The notes beneath the pieces were generated by a model. That model saw nothing but the letters and a program-made list of their open reading frames with translations, did not search any database and was not told the DNA's origin. From the NCBI RefSeq assembly GCF_013404075.1, contig NZ_JACBJQ010000002.1, positions 1 through 64,000 on the forward strand: DNA of 64,000 bases, written 5' to 3'. The first letter of the stretch is position 1, and every line of letters begins with the position of its first letter. The DNA comes from Mycolicibacterium vinylchloridicum. Lineage in GTDB: Bacteria > Actinomycetota > Actinomycetes > Mycobacteriales > Mycobacteriaceae. A program made the position numbers and the translations under genes. Of the stretch, positions 1 to 9,091 are shown piece by piece.

Positions 1-90
1 CCACCACCGGCACCCGAACCGCCGCCGCCACCTCCGCCGGCACCCGAGCCACCGCCTCCGCCACCTCCGGACGCGCCTCCACCGCCGTAG
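1..90 (+). CDS. C-terminal tail of a proline-rich protein (5' end outside window)
   Basis: Frame 1 is open from the first base to a TAG at 88-90. It encodes 29 residues made almost only of proline, with an Ala-Pro-Glu break repeated twice and Asp-Ala near the end. Such Pro tails end many mycobacterial exported or membrane proteins, but nothing here shows the function. The dinB start lies 25 bases after the stop. A purely low-complexity reading is possible because this stretch is repetitive and extremely GC-rich. Confidence 0.5.
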   Translation, partial: PPPAPEPPPPPPPAPEPPPPPPPDAPPPP

Positions 91-107
91 CGGTGTCGGA
101 GCCGCAT

Positions 108-123
108 GCGAACATATGTTCGT
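108..123. promoter_or_regulatory. SOS (LexA) box-like palindrome over the dinB start codon
   Basis: The sequence GCGAACATATGTTCGT matches the mycobacterial LexA consensus TCGAAC-N4-GTTCGA at 10 of 12 fixed positions. Only the outermost base on each side differs. Bases 109-122 form a perfect 14-bp palindrome. The dinB ATG (116-118) lies inside the box, so LexA bound here would cover the translation start and probably the transcription start. DNA-damage control of this gene is an inference. Confidence 0.7.
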
Positions 124-1321
124 GTTCGGCGATCGGGCGACCATCCTGCACGCTGACCTCGACTCGTTCTACGCCTCGGTCGAGCAGCGCGACGACCCGA
201 CGCTGCGAGGCCGTCCGGTGATCGTTGGGGCCGGTGTGGTGCTGGCCGCCAGCTACGAGGCCAAGGCCTACGGGGTGCGCACCGCGATGGGCGGCCACCA
301 GGCTCGCCGGCTGTGCCCGGCTGCGGTGGTCGTCCCACCGCGGATGTCGGCCTACAGCCAGGCCAGCGACGACGTGTTCGCGGTCTTTCGCGACACCACC
401 CCGCTGGTCGAGCCGCTCTCGGTGGACGAAGCGTTCCTGGATGTGGCCGGGCTGCAGCGTCTGTCGGGCGATCCGGTCACGATCGGGGCGCGCCTGCGCC
501 AAGAGGTTCGCGACCGGGTCGGGCTGCCCATCACGGTGGGCATCGCCCGCACCAAGTTCCTGGCCAAGGTCGCCAGCCAGGAAGCCAAGCCGGACGGTCT
601 GCTGCTCGTTCCGCCGAGCGGTGAGCTGACGTTCCTGCATCCCCTTCCGGTGCGCCGACTGTGGGGCGTGGGTCCCAAAACCGCCGACAAGCTCGGCTCG
701 CACGGAATCCACACGGTCGCCCAGGTTGCCGAGCTCAGCGAGTCGGCGCTGGGGTCCATGGTCGGCCCCGCGATGGGCCGGCAGCTCTACTGCCTGTCGC
801 GCAATATCGACCGGCGCGCGGTGAGCACCACCCACCGCCGCCGCTCGGTGGGCGCACAGCGCGCGTTGGGCCGTCAGCGCAGAACGTCTGCCGAGCTGGA
901 TGCCGTCGTGATCGGCCTGATCGACCGGATCACCCGCCGCATGCGTTCGGCGCAGCGTACTGGCCGAACTGTGTTGTTGCGCTTGCGCTTTGAGGATTTC
1001 ACCCGTGCCACCCGCTCACATACGATGGCCAGGGCCACCGGGGCGACGGAACCGATTCTGGCCGCCGCGCGTGGGCTGGTCGCCGCAGCCGAACCCTTGA
1101 TTGCCCAGCGGGGCATCACGTTGATCGGGTTCGCGGTGTCCAACATCGACCCCGACGGTGCCCAGCAATTGGAGCTACCGCTGGACGGTCGATGCCCCGC
1201 CACCGTGGACTTGGATTCCGCCGTCGATGAGGTCCGCCGCCGCTATGGAAATGCGGTGCTCACCCGCGGCGTGCTGGTCGGGCGAGATCCCGGTTTGGAG
1301 ATGCCGCACCTGCCGGATTAG
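116..1321 (+). CDS. dinB: Y-family DNA polymerase IV (DinB)
   Basis: A 401-aa Y-family translesion polymerase. Catalytic acidic residues are Asp14 in the [13 protein letters not shown] motif and Asp104-Glu105 in [10 protein letters not shown]. The thumb HhH region ([17 protein letters not shown]) and little-finger domain follow. Residues 351-356 (QLELPL) form a beta-clamp-binding motif. The ATG at 116 lies inside the LexA-like palindrome; a GGAG at 98-101 is a distant ribosome site, so a very short leader is possible. GTG at 122 is an alternative start. From memory, M. smegmatis carries a third DinB (DinB3) near its gltBD locus that M. tuberculosis lacks, and this gene has a comparable location. 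Paralogue assignment is not proved. Confidence 0.93.
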   Translation: MFVFGDRATILHADLDSFYASVEQRDDPTLRGRPVIVGAGVVLAASYEAKAYGVRTAMGGHQARRLCPAAVVVPPRMSAYSQASDDVFAVFRDTTPLVEPLSVDEAFLDVAGLQRLSGDPVTIGARLRQEVRDRVGLPITVGIARTKFLAKVASQEAKPDGLLLVPPSGELTFLHPLPVRRLWGVGPKTADKLGSHGIHTVAQVAELSESALGSMVGPAMGRQLYCLSRNIDRRAVSTTHRRRSVGAQRALGRQRRTSAELDAVVIGLIDRITRRMRSAQRTGRTVLLRLRFEDFTRATRSHTMARATGATEPILAAARGLVAAAEPLIAQRGITLIGFAVSNIDPDGAQQLELPLDGRCPATVDLDSAVDEVRRRYGNAVLTRGVLVGRDPGLEMPHLPD

Positions 1322-1484
1322 CCGGCATTCAGATCGTCGCGGGTGCCGGATCGGTCGTGACATCGGCCGGCCTGCTGTTCGACACGCTGGTGGTGCGCTC
1401 GCTGCTAACTCCTTCGCGGGCAGCACTTCTCGGTCGCTGGTTCTGGTGGCCGAGCCGTGAGCGTGTCCTGACACCGGTTGGCAG

Positions 1485-2486
1485 CTAACCGGCCCAGCTC
1501 ACCAGTTTGTCGACGGGCCAGGTGGTCACGATCCGCTCGACCGGAACGCCGTTGTCGAGCGCCCGCTGCGCGCCGTAACCGAGGAAGTCGAGCTGGCCCG
1601 GGGCGTGGGCGTCGGTGTCGATCGAGAAGTCGCAACCGATCTCCAGCGCCAGCTTGAGCAGCCGGGTCGGTGGGTCACGGCGCTCTGGGCGCGAGTTGAT
1701 CTCCACGGCGGTGTTGTTGTCCCGGCACGCGGTGAACACCTTCTCGGCGTCGAACTTCGATTCCGCCCGAACGCCGCGGTTGCCGGTCACCAGCCGGCCG
1801 GTGCAGTGGCCCAGCACGTTGACCCGCGAGTTGGACACCGCGCGCACCATCCGCCGGGTCATCGCCGGCTCATCCATCGCCAGCTTGGAATGCACACTCG
1901 CGACGACGATGTCGAGGCGTTCCAGCAGTTCAGGCTCTTGGTCGAGGGTGCCGTCCTCGAGGATGTCGACCTCGATGCCGGTGAGGATCTTCAGCGGCGC
2001 CAATTCGTCGCGCAGCTCATCGATGACGTCGAGCTGCCGGCGCAGCCGGTCGGCGGAGAGCCCGTTGGCGATGGTCAGTCGGGGCGAGTGGTCGGTGAGC
2101 GCGCAGTATTCGTGACCCAGGGCGGCCGCGGTCGCGAGCATTTCACGGATCTGGGCCGATCCGTCCGACCAGTTCGAATGCAGATGCAGATCGCCGCGCA
2201 ACGCTGCCCGTATTTCGCCGCCACCGAGATCAGCTGCGGCGCTCCGCAATTCGACGAGCGCATCCGGTTCATGGCCTGCCCAGGCCTGAGCGATGACCTT
2301 GGCTGTCTTCGGACCTATGCCGGGGAGCGATTGCCAGCTGTTGGCACGGCCGTGCCGCTCGCGGGTCGATTCGTCCAGCGCCTCGACGACGTCGGCGGCC
2401 TTGCGGTAGGCCATCACCCGCCGGGAGTCCTCGCGCGCGCGGTCCTTGTAGTACGCGATCTCACGCAGCGCGGCTACCGGGTCCAT
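1485..2486 (-). CDS. PHP-domain phosphoesterase with PolX-type helix-hairpin-helix
   Basis: A 333-aa protein beginning [21 protein letters not shown] start 25 codons upstream is open but gives a non-conserved-looking leader. The N-terminal third is a PolX-like helical/HhH module ([19 protein letters not shown]). It is followed by a PHP metal-dependent phosphoesterase domain with [29 protein letters not shown] and a final DTDAH. These His/Asp motifs form the trinuclear metal site. The bacterial PolX polymerase palm is absent, so this is the PHP-plus-HhH half only, likely a nuclease or phosphatase in nucleic-acid metabolism. It is convergent with dinB and divergent from arsR. Confidence 0.85.
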   Translation of the reverse strand: MDPVAALREIAYYKDRAREDSRRVMAYRKAADVVEALDESTRERHGRANSWQSLPGIGPKTAKVIAQAWAGHEPDALVELRSAAADLGGGEIRAALRGDLHLHSNWSDGSAQIREMLATAAALGHEYCALTDHSPRLTIANGLSADRLRRQLDVIDELRDELAPLKILTGIEVDILEDGTLDQEPELLERLDIVVASVHSKLAMDEPAMTRRMVRAVSNSRVNVLGHCTGRLVTGNRGVRAESKFDAEKVFTACRDNNTAVEINSRPERRDPPTRLLKLALEIGCDFSIDTDAHAPGQLDFLGYGAQRALDNGVPVERIVTTWPVDKLVSWAG

Positions 2487-2540
2487 GGCTCCAGTGTGCC
2501 CCGCAACGCCGATTTGGCCGGGCAGGGCAGTTCCGGCTAC

Positions 2541-2566
2541 ATTGATTGCGGTTTTATTCAATCCAT
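2541..2566. promoter_or_regulatory. Candidate ArsR-family operator upstream of arsR-sulP
   Basis: ATTGATTG (2541-2548) and CAATCCAT (2559-2566) form an inverted repeat with 7 of 8 matches and a 10-base spacer. It lies 24 bases before the GTG of the ArsR-type regulator and in an AT-rich stretch unlike its GC-rich surroundings. ArsR/SmtB proteins typically bind such AT-rich imperfect repeats and repress their own operon. Assignment is inference from position and shape. Confidence 0.45.
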
Positions 2567-2590
2567 CAACTACTCAATCCGAGGATCGCG

Positions 2591-2968
2591 GTGCCCTCCA
2601 GCTTCCCCGGCGGCGCCGATCGGCCGCTCTACGAAATCAAAGCGAACCTGTTCAAGGCACTCGCGAACCCGGCTCGTATCCGGATCCTCGAGATCCTGTC
2701 GGCCGGCGACGAACCCACCGCCGTGAGCGAGATCCTGGTCGCCACCGAGATCGAGCCGACGCTGCTGTCCCAGCACCTGGGCGTCCTCAAACGCCACCAC
2801 GTCGTGACGGCCGAACGCGTCGGCAACGCCGTCTTCTACCAACTCACCCACCCCTCCATCCGGGACCTGCTGGTGACTGCGCGAAGTTTCCTGGCCGACA
2901 CCCTCAAGGCCCGACACCAGCAGCTCGAGGCATTCGACGCCCTCCCCCCGGTCGGAAATCCGCGATGA
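2591..2968 (+). CDS. ArsR-family transcriptional regulator
   Basis: A 125-aa winged-helix repressor read from GTG 2591, preceded by a GAGG at 2581. The core has the ArsR signature: LFKALANPARIRILEIL, then a recognition helix LLSQHLGVLKRHHVV and the wing (ERVGNAVFYQL). There is no cysteine at all, so the classical thiolate metal site of ArsR/CadC is absent. A His/Asp site or a different ligand must be sensed. Its TGA overlaps the ATG of the SulP gene (ATGA), so the two are translationally coupled and the regulator probably controls transporter expression. Confidence 0.85.
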   Translation: MPSSFPGGADRPLYEIKANLFKALANPARIRILEILSAGDEPTAVSEILVATEIEPTLLSQHLGVLKRHHVVTAERVGNAVFYQLTHPSIRDLLVTARSFLADTLKARHQQLEAFDALPPVGNPR

Positions 2969-4608
2969 TCGCCACGGCGGCCGGCCAGCTGTCGCGGCTG
3001 CTGCCCCGTCTGTCCGACTACACCGGCCTGCGCCGGTCGTGGCGTCGCGACATCCTCGCCGGCGTCACGGTCGGTGTGGTGGCTCTTCCACTGGCGCTGG
3101 CGTTCGGCATCAGCTCGGGGGTCGGCGCGGCTGCCGGTTTGATCACCGCAGTCGTTGCGGGCCTGGTCGCCGCGGTGTTCGGCGGCTCGCACGTCCAGGT
3201 GTCCGGACCGACGGGCGCGATGGCGGTGGTGCTCGCCCCGATCGTGGCCCAGCACGGCATCGGCAGCATCGCACTGGTCACAGTCCTGGCCGGGGTCATT
3301 GTGCTGGCGGCGGGCATCACCGGCCTTGGCCGCGCCGTGACGTTCATCCCGTGGCCCGTCATCGAGGGTTTCACGCTCGGTATCGCGGCGATCATCTTCC
3401 TGCAGCAGGTCCCTGCCGCGTTCGGCGTCGCCGCGCCGGCCGGAGAGCGCACCCTGCCCGCGTCCTGGCGGGTTGTCTCCCACACCGACTGGACGTCGGC
3501 CTGGCGAACACTGGCGATCGTCGGCCTCGTCGCCCTGCTCATGGTCGGTCTGCCGCGGCTACACCGGGGGATTCCCGAGTCGCTGACCGCAGTCGTCGCG
3601 GCCACCGTCATCGTGGTGGCGTTCCACGTCCCGGTGGGCACGATCGGGAACCTGCCGTCACATCTGCCGGCACCGCTCATGCCGCACGCCGACCCGGGCG
3701 CGCTGCGTACCCTGCTGGGCGCCGCGGTGGCCATCGCCGCGCTGGCCGCCATCGAATCGCTGCTGTCGGCGCGGGTAGCGGCGACCATGTCGCCGACCGG
3801 CCCGTACGATCCCGACCGCGAACTCGTGGGGCAGGGTCTGGCGTCGATGGCGTCGGGCCTCTTCGGTGGCATGCCCGCCACCGGTGCGATCGCGCGCACC
3901 GCGGTCAACGTCCGATCCGGTGCCCGGACCCGGTTGGCGGCCATCGTGCACTCGGTGCTGCTACTCGGGGTGGTATATCTGGCCACCGGACCTGTGGCGG
4001 CAATTCCGTTGTCCGCCTTGGCCGGTGTGTTGATGGTGACGTCCTTTCGGATGATCTCGGCGGGCACCATCCACAAGATCCTCCGCTCGACCCGCTCGGA
4101 TGCCCTAGCGTTCGTACTCACCGCTGTGGTCACGGTGTGCTTCGACCTGATCGAGGCGGTGGAGATCGGGATCCTCATCGCGGCGTTCTTCGCGCTGCGC
4201 ACGGTGGCGCGACGCAGCAGCGTGGTCCGCGAGGACCTACCCGGCCCGCATCAGCCCGGCGATGAGCGGATCGCTCTATTGCGGTTGGACGGCGCCATGT
4301 TCTTCGGCGCGGCCGAGCGGCTGTCCACTGCGATCACCACACACCCCGACGTATCGGTCGTGATCATCCGGATGTCGCAACTCGGCATGCTCGACGCGAC
4401 CGGCGCCCACACGCTGGCCGAGATCGCCGAAGATCTGGAGGCGCGAGGCATCACCGTCATCATCAAGGGAGTTCAGCCCGAGCACATGGCGTTGCTTGCC
4501 AATATGGGCATCGTGGACGCGTTGCGCCACGAGAACCATCTGATCGATTCACTCGACGACGCCATCGCGCATGCGCGCTCACACGTGTCGGGCGCTGTTT
4601 ACCCGTAG
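2965..4608 (+). CDS. SulP-family anion transporter with C-terminal STAS domain
   Basis: A 547-aa inner-membrane transporter. The SLC26/SulP membrane core runs from about residue 15 to 420 with roughly a dozen hydrophobic helices. It includes LRRSWRRDILAGVTVGVVALP, the typical opening, and the QVSGPTGAMAVVLAP helix-3 motif. A STAS domain follows (about 435-540; MSQLGMLDATGAHTLAEI). Substrates in this family are sulfate, bicarbonate or other anions and cannot be told from sequence. The start overlaps the arsR stop by four bases; the frame is open far upstream but that part is out-of-frame shadow of arsR. A small membrane-protein gene follows 24 bases downstream. Confidence 0.9.
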   Translation: MIATAAGQLSRLLPRLSDYTGLRRSWRRDILAGVTVGVVALPLALAFGISSGVGAAAGLITAVVAGLVAAVFGGSHVQVSGPTGAMAVVLAPIVAQHGIGSIALVTVLAGVIVLAAGITGLGRAVTFIPWPVIEGFTLGIAAIIFLQQVPAAFGVAAPAGERTLPASWRVVSHTDWTSAWRTLAIVGLVALLMVGLPRLHRGIPESLTAVVAATVIVVAFHVPVGTIGNLPSHLPAPLMPHADPGALRTLLGAAVAIAALAAIESLLSARVAATMSPTGPYDPDRELVGQGLASMASGLFGGMPATGAIARTAVNVRSGARTRLAAIVHSVLLLGVVYLATGPVAAIPLSALAGVLMVTSFRMISAGTIHKILRSTRSDALAFVLTAVVTVCFDLIEAVEIGILIAAFFALRTVARRSSVVREDLPGPHQPGDERIALLRLDGAMFFGAAERLSTAITTHPDVSVVIIRMSQLGMLDATGAHTLAEIAEDLEARGITVIIKGVQPEHMALLANMGIVDALRHENHLIDSLDDAIAHARSHVSGAVYP

Positions 4609-4632
4609 AAACTGCCGGGTACAAAAATCCTC

Positions 4633-4905
4633 ATGTCGGCTCTCCATTGGGTGATCACGTACCTCAGCATCGCAGCGCTGGTGACCGGTGGCGCCATGGT
4701 GTTCGCCGCCTGGTCACACAAGACTCAGCAGTCGGTGCGTGCGGCCGCTATTCCGGCCCTCCTGGCCGGTGCGGTGTGGCCGCTGGTACTCGCGGGATTC
4801 GCCCAATGGCTGCTCGTCTACGCGATCGCCAGGACACTACGCAAGCAGCCCGAACGTAACAGCGCGGTCGTCTACTACGGCTCGCCGAAGGTCAACGCCA
4901 CGTAG
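4633..4905 (+). CDS. Small two-helix membrane protein, unknown function
   Basis: A 90-aa protein with two hydrophobic segments (about residues 7-27 and 38-66). A basic stretch follows (ARTLRKQPERN) and then a polar tail. The start at 4633 is 24 bases after the SulP stop, so co-transcription with arsR-sulP is likely. I recognise no family; an accessory role for the transporter is only a positional guess. Confidence 0.6.
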   Translation: MSALHWVITYLSIAALVTGGAMVFAAWSHKTQQSVRAAAIPALLAGAVWPLVLAGFAQWLLVYAIARTLRKQPERNSAVVYYGSPKVNAT

Positions 4906-4937
4906 CACTCACAGGTAATCGGACTAGGCTCGGCCCA

Positions 4938-5795
4938 GTGCAATTCGCCTTCAAAACCTCACCGCAGAACACCACGTGGGCCGACATGCTGGCGGTTTGG
5001 CAGGCTGCCGACGAGATCGACATCTACCACTCCGGCTGGACATTCGACCACTTCTATCCGATCTTCTCCGACTCCACCGGCCCGTGTCTGGAGGGCTGGA
5101 CGACGTTGACCGCGCTGGCACAGGCGACCACTCGACTGCGCTTGGGCAACCTGGTCACCGGCATCCATTACCGCCATCCCGCGGTGCTGGCGAATATGGT
5201 CGCTTCGGTCGACATCATCTCCGGGGGTCGCCTGGAGCTGGGCATCGGCGCGGGGTGGAACGAGGAGGAATCCGGCGCCTACGGCATCGAGCTGGGCAGC
5301 ATCAAGGAGCGCCTCGACCGCTTCGAAGAAGGCGTCCAGGTGCTGATCGGCCTGCTCAGCCAGGAGACAACCACCTTCGCCGGGACCTACTACCGGCTCG
5401 AGAACGCGCGCAACGAGCCCAAGGGTCCGCAGCGGCCGCACCCGCCGATCTGCATCGGCGGCAGCGGGGAGAAGCGGACGCTGCGCATCGTCGCCAAGTA
5501 TGCCCAGCACTGGAATTTCGCCGGCGGTACTCCCGAGGAGTTCGCCCATAAGCGCGACGTTCTGGCCGCCCATTGCGCCGACATCGGCCGCGACCCGAGC
5601 GAGATCATGCTCTCAGCCCATGTCCGGCTGAGCGAGGACCACGACTACGCGAAGGCGATCGACGAAGCCGCGGCGCTGGCTGCCGCGGGACTGGATCTGG
5701 CGATCATCTACCTGCCCCCGCCGCACACTCCGGCAGTGCTGGAACCGCTCGCCGAAGCGATTCGCGATTCGGGGCTGACCGACACCATCGCCTGA
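4938..5795 (+). CDS. LLM-class F420-dependent oxidoreductase
   Basis: A 285-aa luciferase-like monooxygenase-fold enzyme starting with GTG. Family hallmarks are GWTTLTALAQATTRLRLGNL, the HPAVLANMVASVDIISGGRL helix-strand, the GIGAGWNEEE loop and the PPICIGGSGEKRTLRIVAKY cofactor-binding segment. In mycobacteria this subfamily uses reduced F420 rather than FMN. The substrate is unknown. It lies 32 bases after the small membrane protein, in the same direction, but with its own likely promoter region. Confidence 0.88.
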   Translation: MQFAFKTSPQNTTWADMLAVWQAADEIDIYHSGWTFDHFYPIFSDSTGPCLEGWTTLTALAQATTRLRLGNLVTGIHYRHPAVLANMVASVDIISGGRLELGIGAGWNEEESGAYGIELGSIKERLDRFEEGVQVLIGLLSQETTTFAGTYYRLENARNEPKGPQRPHPPICIGGSGEKRTLRIVAKYAQHWNFAGGTPEEFAHKRDVLAAHCADIGRDPSEIMLSAHVRLSEDHDYAKAIDEAAALAAAGLDLAIIYLPPPHTPAVLEPLAEAIRDSGLTDTIA

Positions 5796-5900
5796 TCTCT
5801 GGCTGCAGTTCGCAGGGTTCTTCACAGTTAGGGTGCGCGATGCGCCGCCGATGCGCCATCATCAACTCGCCACCACGGCGACGCTGGGGAAATCGGGGAG

Positions 5901-8900
5901 ATGGTCGGCGCGGGCGAGGAATCCGTCAATACGTGTGGGTCGTGCGGTAACGACCTTCGCGCCAGAGCGCAGTTCTGCGACGTGTGCGGCTCGGCTGTGG
6001 TCTGGCAGTCGGTACGAGGCGAATACAAACAGGTGACCGTCCTGTTCGCCGATGTTGTCGGTTCCATGCGACTGGCGGCCTCATTGCGTCCCGAGCAGCT
6101 CCAAGCGGTGATGCACGAGTTGTTCAACCGCACCGCGGCGGTCATCCAACGCTTCCAGGGCACCGTCGCAATGTTCACCGGTGACGGTCTGATGGCGCTG
6201 TTCGGTGCGCCCCTGGCCCTGGAAGACCACGCGCTGCGTGCCTGCATCTCCGCTCTGGAGATCCAATCGGTCACCAAACAGTTCGCTGCGGAGCTGCTTC
6301 GCGCCGACGGTATCGACCTGAAGCTTCGGATCGGACTCAACTCGGGTGAGGTGGTGGCGGGCGAAGTCGGTTCGGGCCGCGGCACCTATACCGCTGTCGG
6401 CCACCCGGTCGGGATGGCTCAGCGGATGGAGAGCGCAGCACCACCGGACGGTGTTCTCTGCTCCGAGTCGACAGCTCGCCTGGTCGAAGGATCGGCCACA
6501 TTGGGGCCACTGACCAACGTCCGCATCAAGGGCTCCGACGAACCGGTCCCCGCCGCACAGCTGCTCGAAGTGCGGCTGGATCGAATGGTGTTGGGCCGCA
6601 GCGAGAGTCAACTCGTCGGACGCGATGCCGAGTTCGGTGATCTCACCGGCATGTTCGACGCGGGCCAGGGCGGCACGGTGCGCGTCGTCGGAGCACCCGG
6701 GCTGGGCAAGACCTTACTAACGCACCAGTTCGCGGAATACGCGGCAGCCCGCGACGCCAGAGTCGTGGTTGCGCGTTGCGAAGCCCACACCACCGGAGTC
6801 GCGTTCCGGGCACTGGCACGCACTTTACGGGCGCTCTTCGACGTCGACGGCCTGGCTCCGCCGGAAGCGCGCGCCCGGGTCGCCGCGCACTGTGACGCAT
6901 TGCCCTCTGAATCGACCGACATCCCAATGCTTTTCGACGCGATGGGCATCGCAGAAGGTGATGCTCCACCGCAATTCAGTGTCGACGGCCGTCGACACCG
7001 GCTGGTGGAGATGATGACCGGCGTGATACGCGCCCAAGGCCGGCGCACCGTCTTCGTCCTGGAGGACGCACATTGGATCGACGGCCCCAGCGATGACGTG
7101 ATCGCTGCCTTCGCGACCGCCGTCGCCGAGACCGGCGCCATGTTCGTCACGACATATCGGCCCGAGTTTCGCGGCGCCCTGCACCGGAGTTCGACCCACA
7201 CCATCGAATTGGGCACTCTCTCGAACGCGGCCGCCGAGCAGGCAGTGGCCCAGATACTGGGCAACGACCCGTCGACCGTGCAGCTCGGTCAACAAATCGC
7301 GCAGGCCGCTGCCGGCAATCCCTTCTTCGCCGAAGAAATCGTCCGCGACCTCGCGGGCCGCGGGGTGCTCAAGGGAAATCGCGGCGGCTACCGAGTGTCC
7401 GGAACGGTCGACCACATCTTTGTGCCGGCGACGGTCCAAGCGGTTCTGGCGGCGCGGATCGATCGACTTCGTCCCGAGACGAAGTCGATCCTCAACGCCG
7501 CGGCCGTGATCGGCTCGCGATTCGACGTCGACACATTGCAGACGGTCCAGCCGCAGACCACACCCAACTCGATGGCAGAGCTGGTTGCGGCCCAACTGAT
7601 CGACCAGACGGAGTTCGTTCCCGCACAACGCTTCTGCTTTCACCATCCACTGGTCCGCACAGTGGCCTACGACTCGCAGCTGCATGCCACCCGAGCCCGC
7701 ACGCACAACGCGGTGGCCGAGGCGATCCAGCGGCGGCCGAGTTTCTCAGACGAGAGCGCCGCCATGGTCGCAGCACATTTGGAGGCCGCCGGCCAGCGCT
7801 CGGATGCCTACCTGTGGCGCATGCGTGCGGCCGCATGGCTTCGCCCCAGGGATCTTGCCGCCGCGCGGTCCCAGTGGGACAGCGCACGCCGGATCGCGGA
7901 TGGATTGCCCGACAGCGATTCAGAGACGCTGCAGAGGCGCATCTCGCCACGAACAATGCTCGTCTCGACCACCCTGTACGTCCGCGACGAGTTCGCCACC
8001 GACGACACCTATCGAGAACTCCGCGAGCTGGCGATGCGAACCGGGGACACAACGTCGTTGGCGGTCGGGATGGCTGGGCGAATTTTCTCGATGTCGGTCA
8101 ACGACAGTCGGGCCTCGGATGCCAAGCCGTTGGCGTCCGAGCTCTACGTCTTGTCCACCGAGATCCGCTGCGATGCAGCGACCAAGGCGCTGATGCTGAA
8201 CTCTGTAGCGTTCACCGAGTTCGCCAACGGGGAGTTCCGCTCTGCGCGCGCGGTCGCGGAGGAGATCCTCCGCTTGGCACCCGAGTGTCCGGTGACCGAG
8301 ATCGCTCCCGCGCAGGCGCTTCTCGGACTGGTTCAGACATGCTTGGGCGACGTAACGCCCGGCCTGCGCAACCTCCGGGTCGCGCTCGAACGGGTACGTT
8401 CGCTCCACCCCGTGATCGTGGCTTCGGTGCAGCTGTATTCGGCGCTGGTCGCGGCATTGGGCCTCGTCGACCCCGGTGAGCTGCTCAGCGGTGCCCACGA
8501 GGCCTGGCAGCGCGCCGAGTCGTTCGGCGATATCTGCGGGACGATCATGGCGGGCTGGACCTACGGCACGATTCTGTTGCGCACGTCAGATCCACGCGAC
8601 GAGGAGGCCCTTGGTCTTCTCCGACGCGCGCGGGCCACGGCCGACGAGCATCGATTGGGCGCGTGCTCCCTGGCCACGATCTCGACCGATCTCGCACTCG
8701 ATGCGGCGCGCAACGGTCACCTCGAGGACGCGATCAGGGAACTGCGCGCGAGCTTCGAACGGTTCTTGTCCGGCTTCCCCACGTTCGCGGCCTTCCCCGG
8801 CGAGGCGCTGGTCGAGTTATTGGTCGGGCGCGGGTCACCAGGGGACCTCGCCGAGGCGGACCGGGTTCTTGCTCGTTGGCATGAATGCGGATTCGACATC

Positions 8901-9086
8901 CCCAGCCTGCGACTCTGGTCGTCACGAGCGCAGGCGCTCATCGCCCGGGCACACGGAGACGCCACCGCCTTCCACCGCTGCGCCGGCGACTATCTCGCGC
9001 TCTGCGAACAGCTGAGCGCCATCGGCAGGCTCGACGATGCCCAGCGCCTCGCCGCCGAGGCCGGCGTGAAGACGGCGCCACGGTAA
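5901..9086 (+). CDS. Zinc-ribbon, class III cyclase-homology, ATPase and TPR-like regulator
   Basis: A 1061-aa soluble signalling protein. A double-CxxC zinc ribbon (Cys12, 15, 26, 29) is followed by a class III nucleotidyl cyclase homology domain (about 40-200). Next come a P-loop ATPase (VGAPGLGKTLL, near 265; Walker-B-like VFVLEDAHWID) and a long helical TPR-like half. Both metal-binding aspartates of the cyclase fold are present (Asp51, Asp95). The substrate- and transition-state positions differ from canonical enzymes: Lys to Met92, Asp to His168, Asn to Gly171; Arg175 is kept. Adenylate cyclase activity is therefore doubtful. The ATG directly abuts GGGGAG. The glycosyltransferase gene follows after five bases, so the two form an operon. 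Confidence 0.85.
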   Translation: MVGAGEESVNTCGSCGNDLRARAQFCDVCGSAVVWQSVRGEYKQVTVLFADVVGSMRLAASLRPEQLQAVMHELFNRTAAVIQRFQGTVAMFTGDGLMALFGAPLALEDHALRACISALEIQSVTKQFAAELLRADGIDLKLRIGLNSGEVVAGEVGSGRGTYTAVGHPVGMAQRMESAAPPDGVLCSESTARLVEGSATLGPLTNVRIKGSDEPVPAAQLLEVRLDRMVLGRSESQLVGRDAEFGDLTGMFDAGQGGTVRVVGAPGLGKTLLTHQFAEYAAARDARVVVARCEAHTTGVAFRALARTLRALFDVDGLAPPEARARVAAHCDALPSESTDIPMLFDAMGIAEGDAPPQFSVDGRRHRLVEMMTGVIRAQGRRTVFVLEDAHWIDGPSDDVIAAFATAVAETGAMFVTTYRPEFRGALHRSSTHTIELGTLSNAAAEQAVAQILGNDPSTVQLGQQIAQAAAGNPFFAEEIVRDLAGRGVLKGNRGGYRVSGTVDHIFVPATVQAVLAARIDRLRPETKSILNAAAVIGSRFDVDTLQTVQPQTTPNSMAELVAAQLIDQTEFVPAQRFCFHHPLVRTVAYDSQLHATRARTHNAVAEAIQRRPSFSDESAAMVAAHLEAAGQRSDAYLWRMRAAAWLRPRDLAAARSQWDSARRIADGLPDSDSETLQRRISPRTMLVSTTLYVRDEFATDDTYRELRELAMRTGDTTSLAVGMAGRIFSMSVNDSRASDAKPLASELYVLSTEIRCDAATKALMLNSVAFTEFANGEFRSARAVAEEILRLAPECPVTEIAPAQALLGLVQTCLGDVTPGLRNLRVALERVRSLHPVIVASVQLYSALVAALGLVDPGELLSGAHEAWQRAESFGDICGTIMAGWTYGTILLRTSDPRDEEALGLLRRARATADEHRLGACSLATISTDLALDAARNGHLEDAIRELRASFERFLSGFPTFAAFPGEALVELLVGRGSPGDLAEADRVLARWHECGFDIPSLRLWSSRAQALIARAHGDATAFHRCAGDYLALCEQLSAIGRLDDAQRLAAEAGVKTAPR

Positions 9087-9091
9087 CCGCG

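Noticed and set aside
2485-2964. 160-codon N-terminal extension of the SulP transporter
   Set aside because: This part is a frame-shifted shadow of arsR. The transporter's conserved N-terminus begins at ATG 2965, which overlaps the arsR stop in a typical ATGA coupling.
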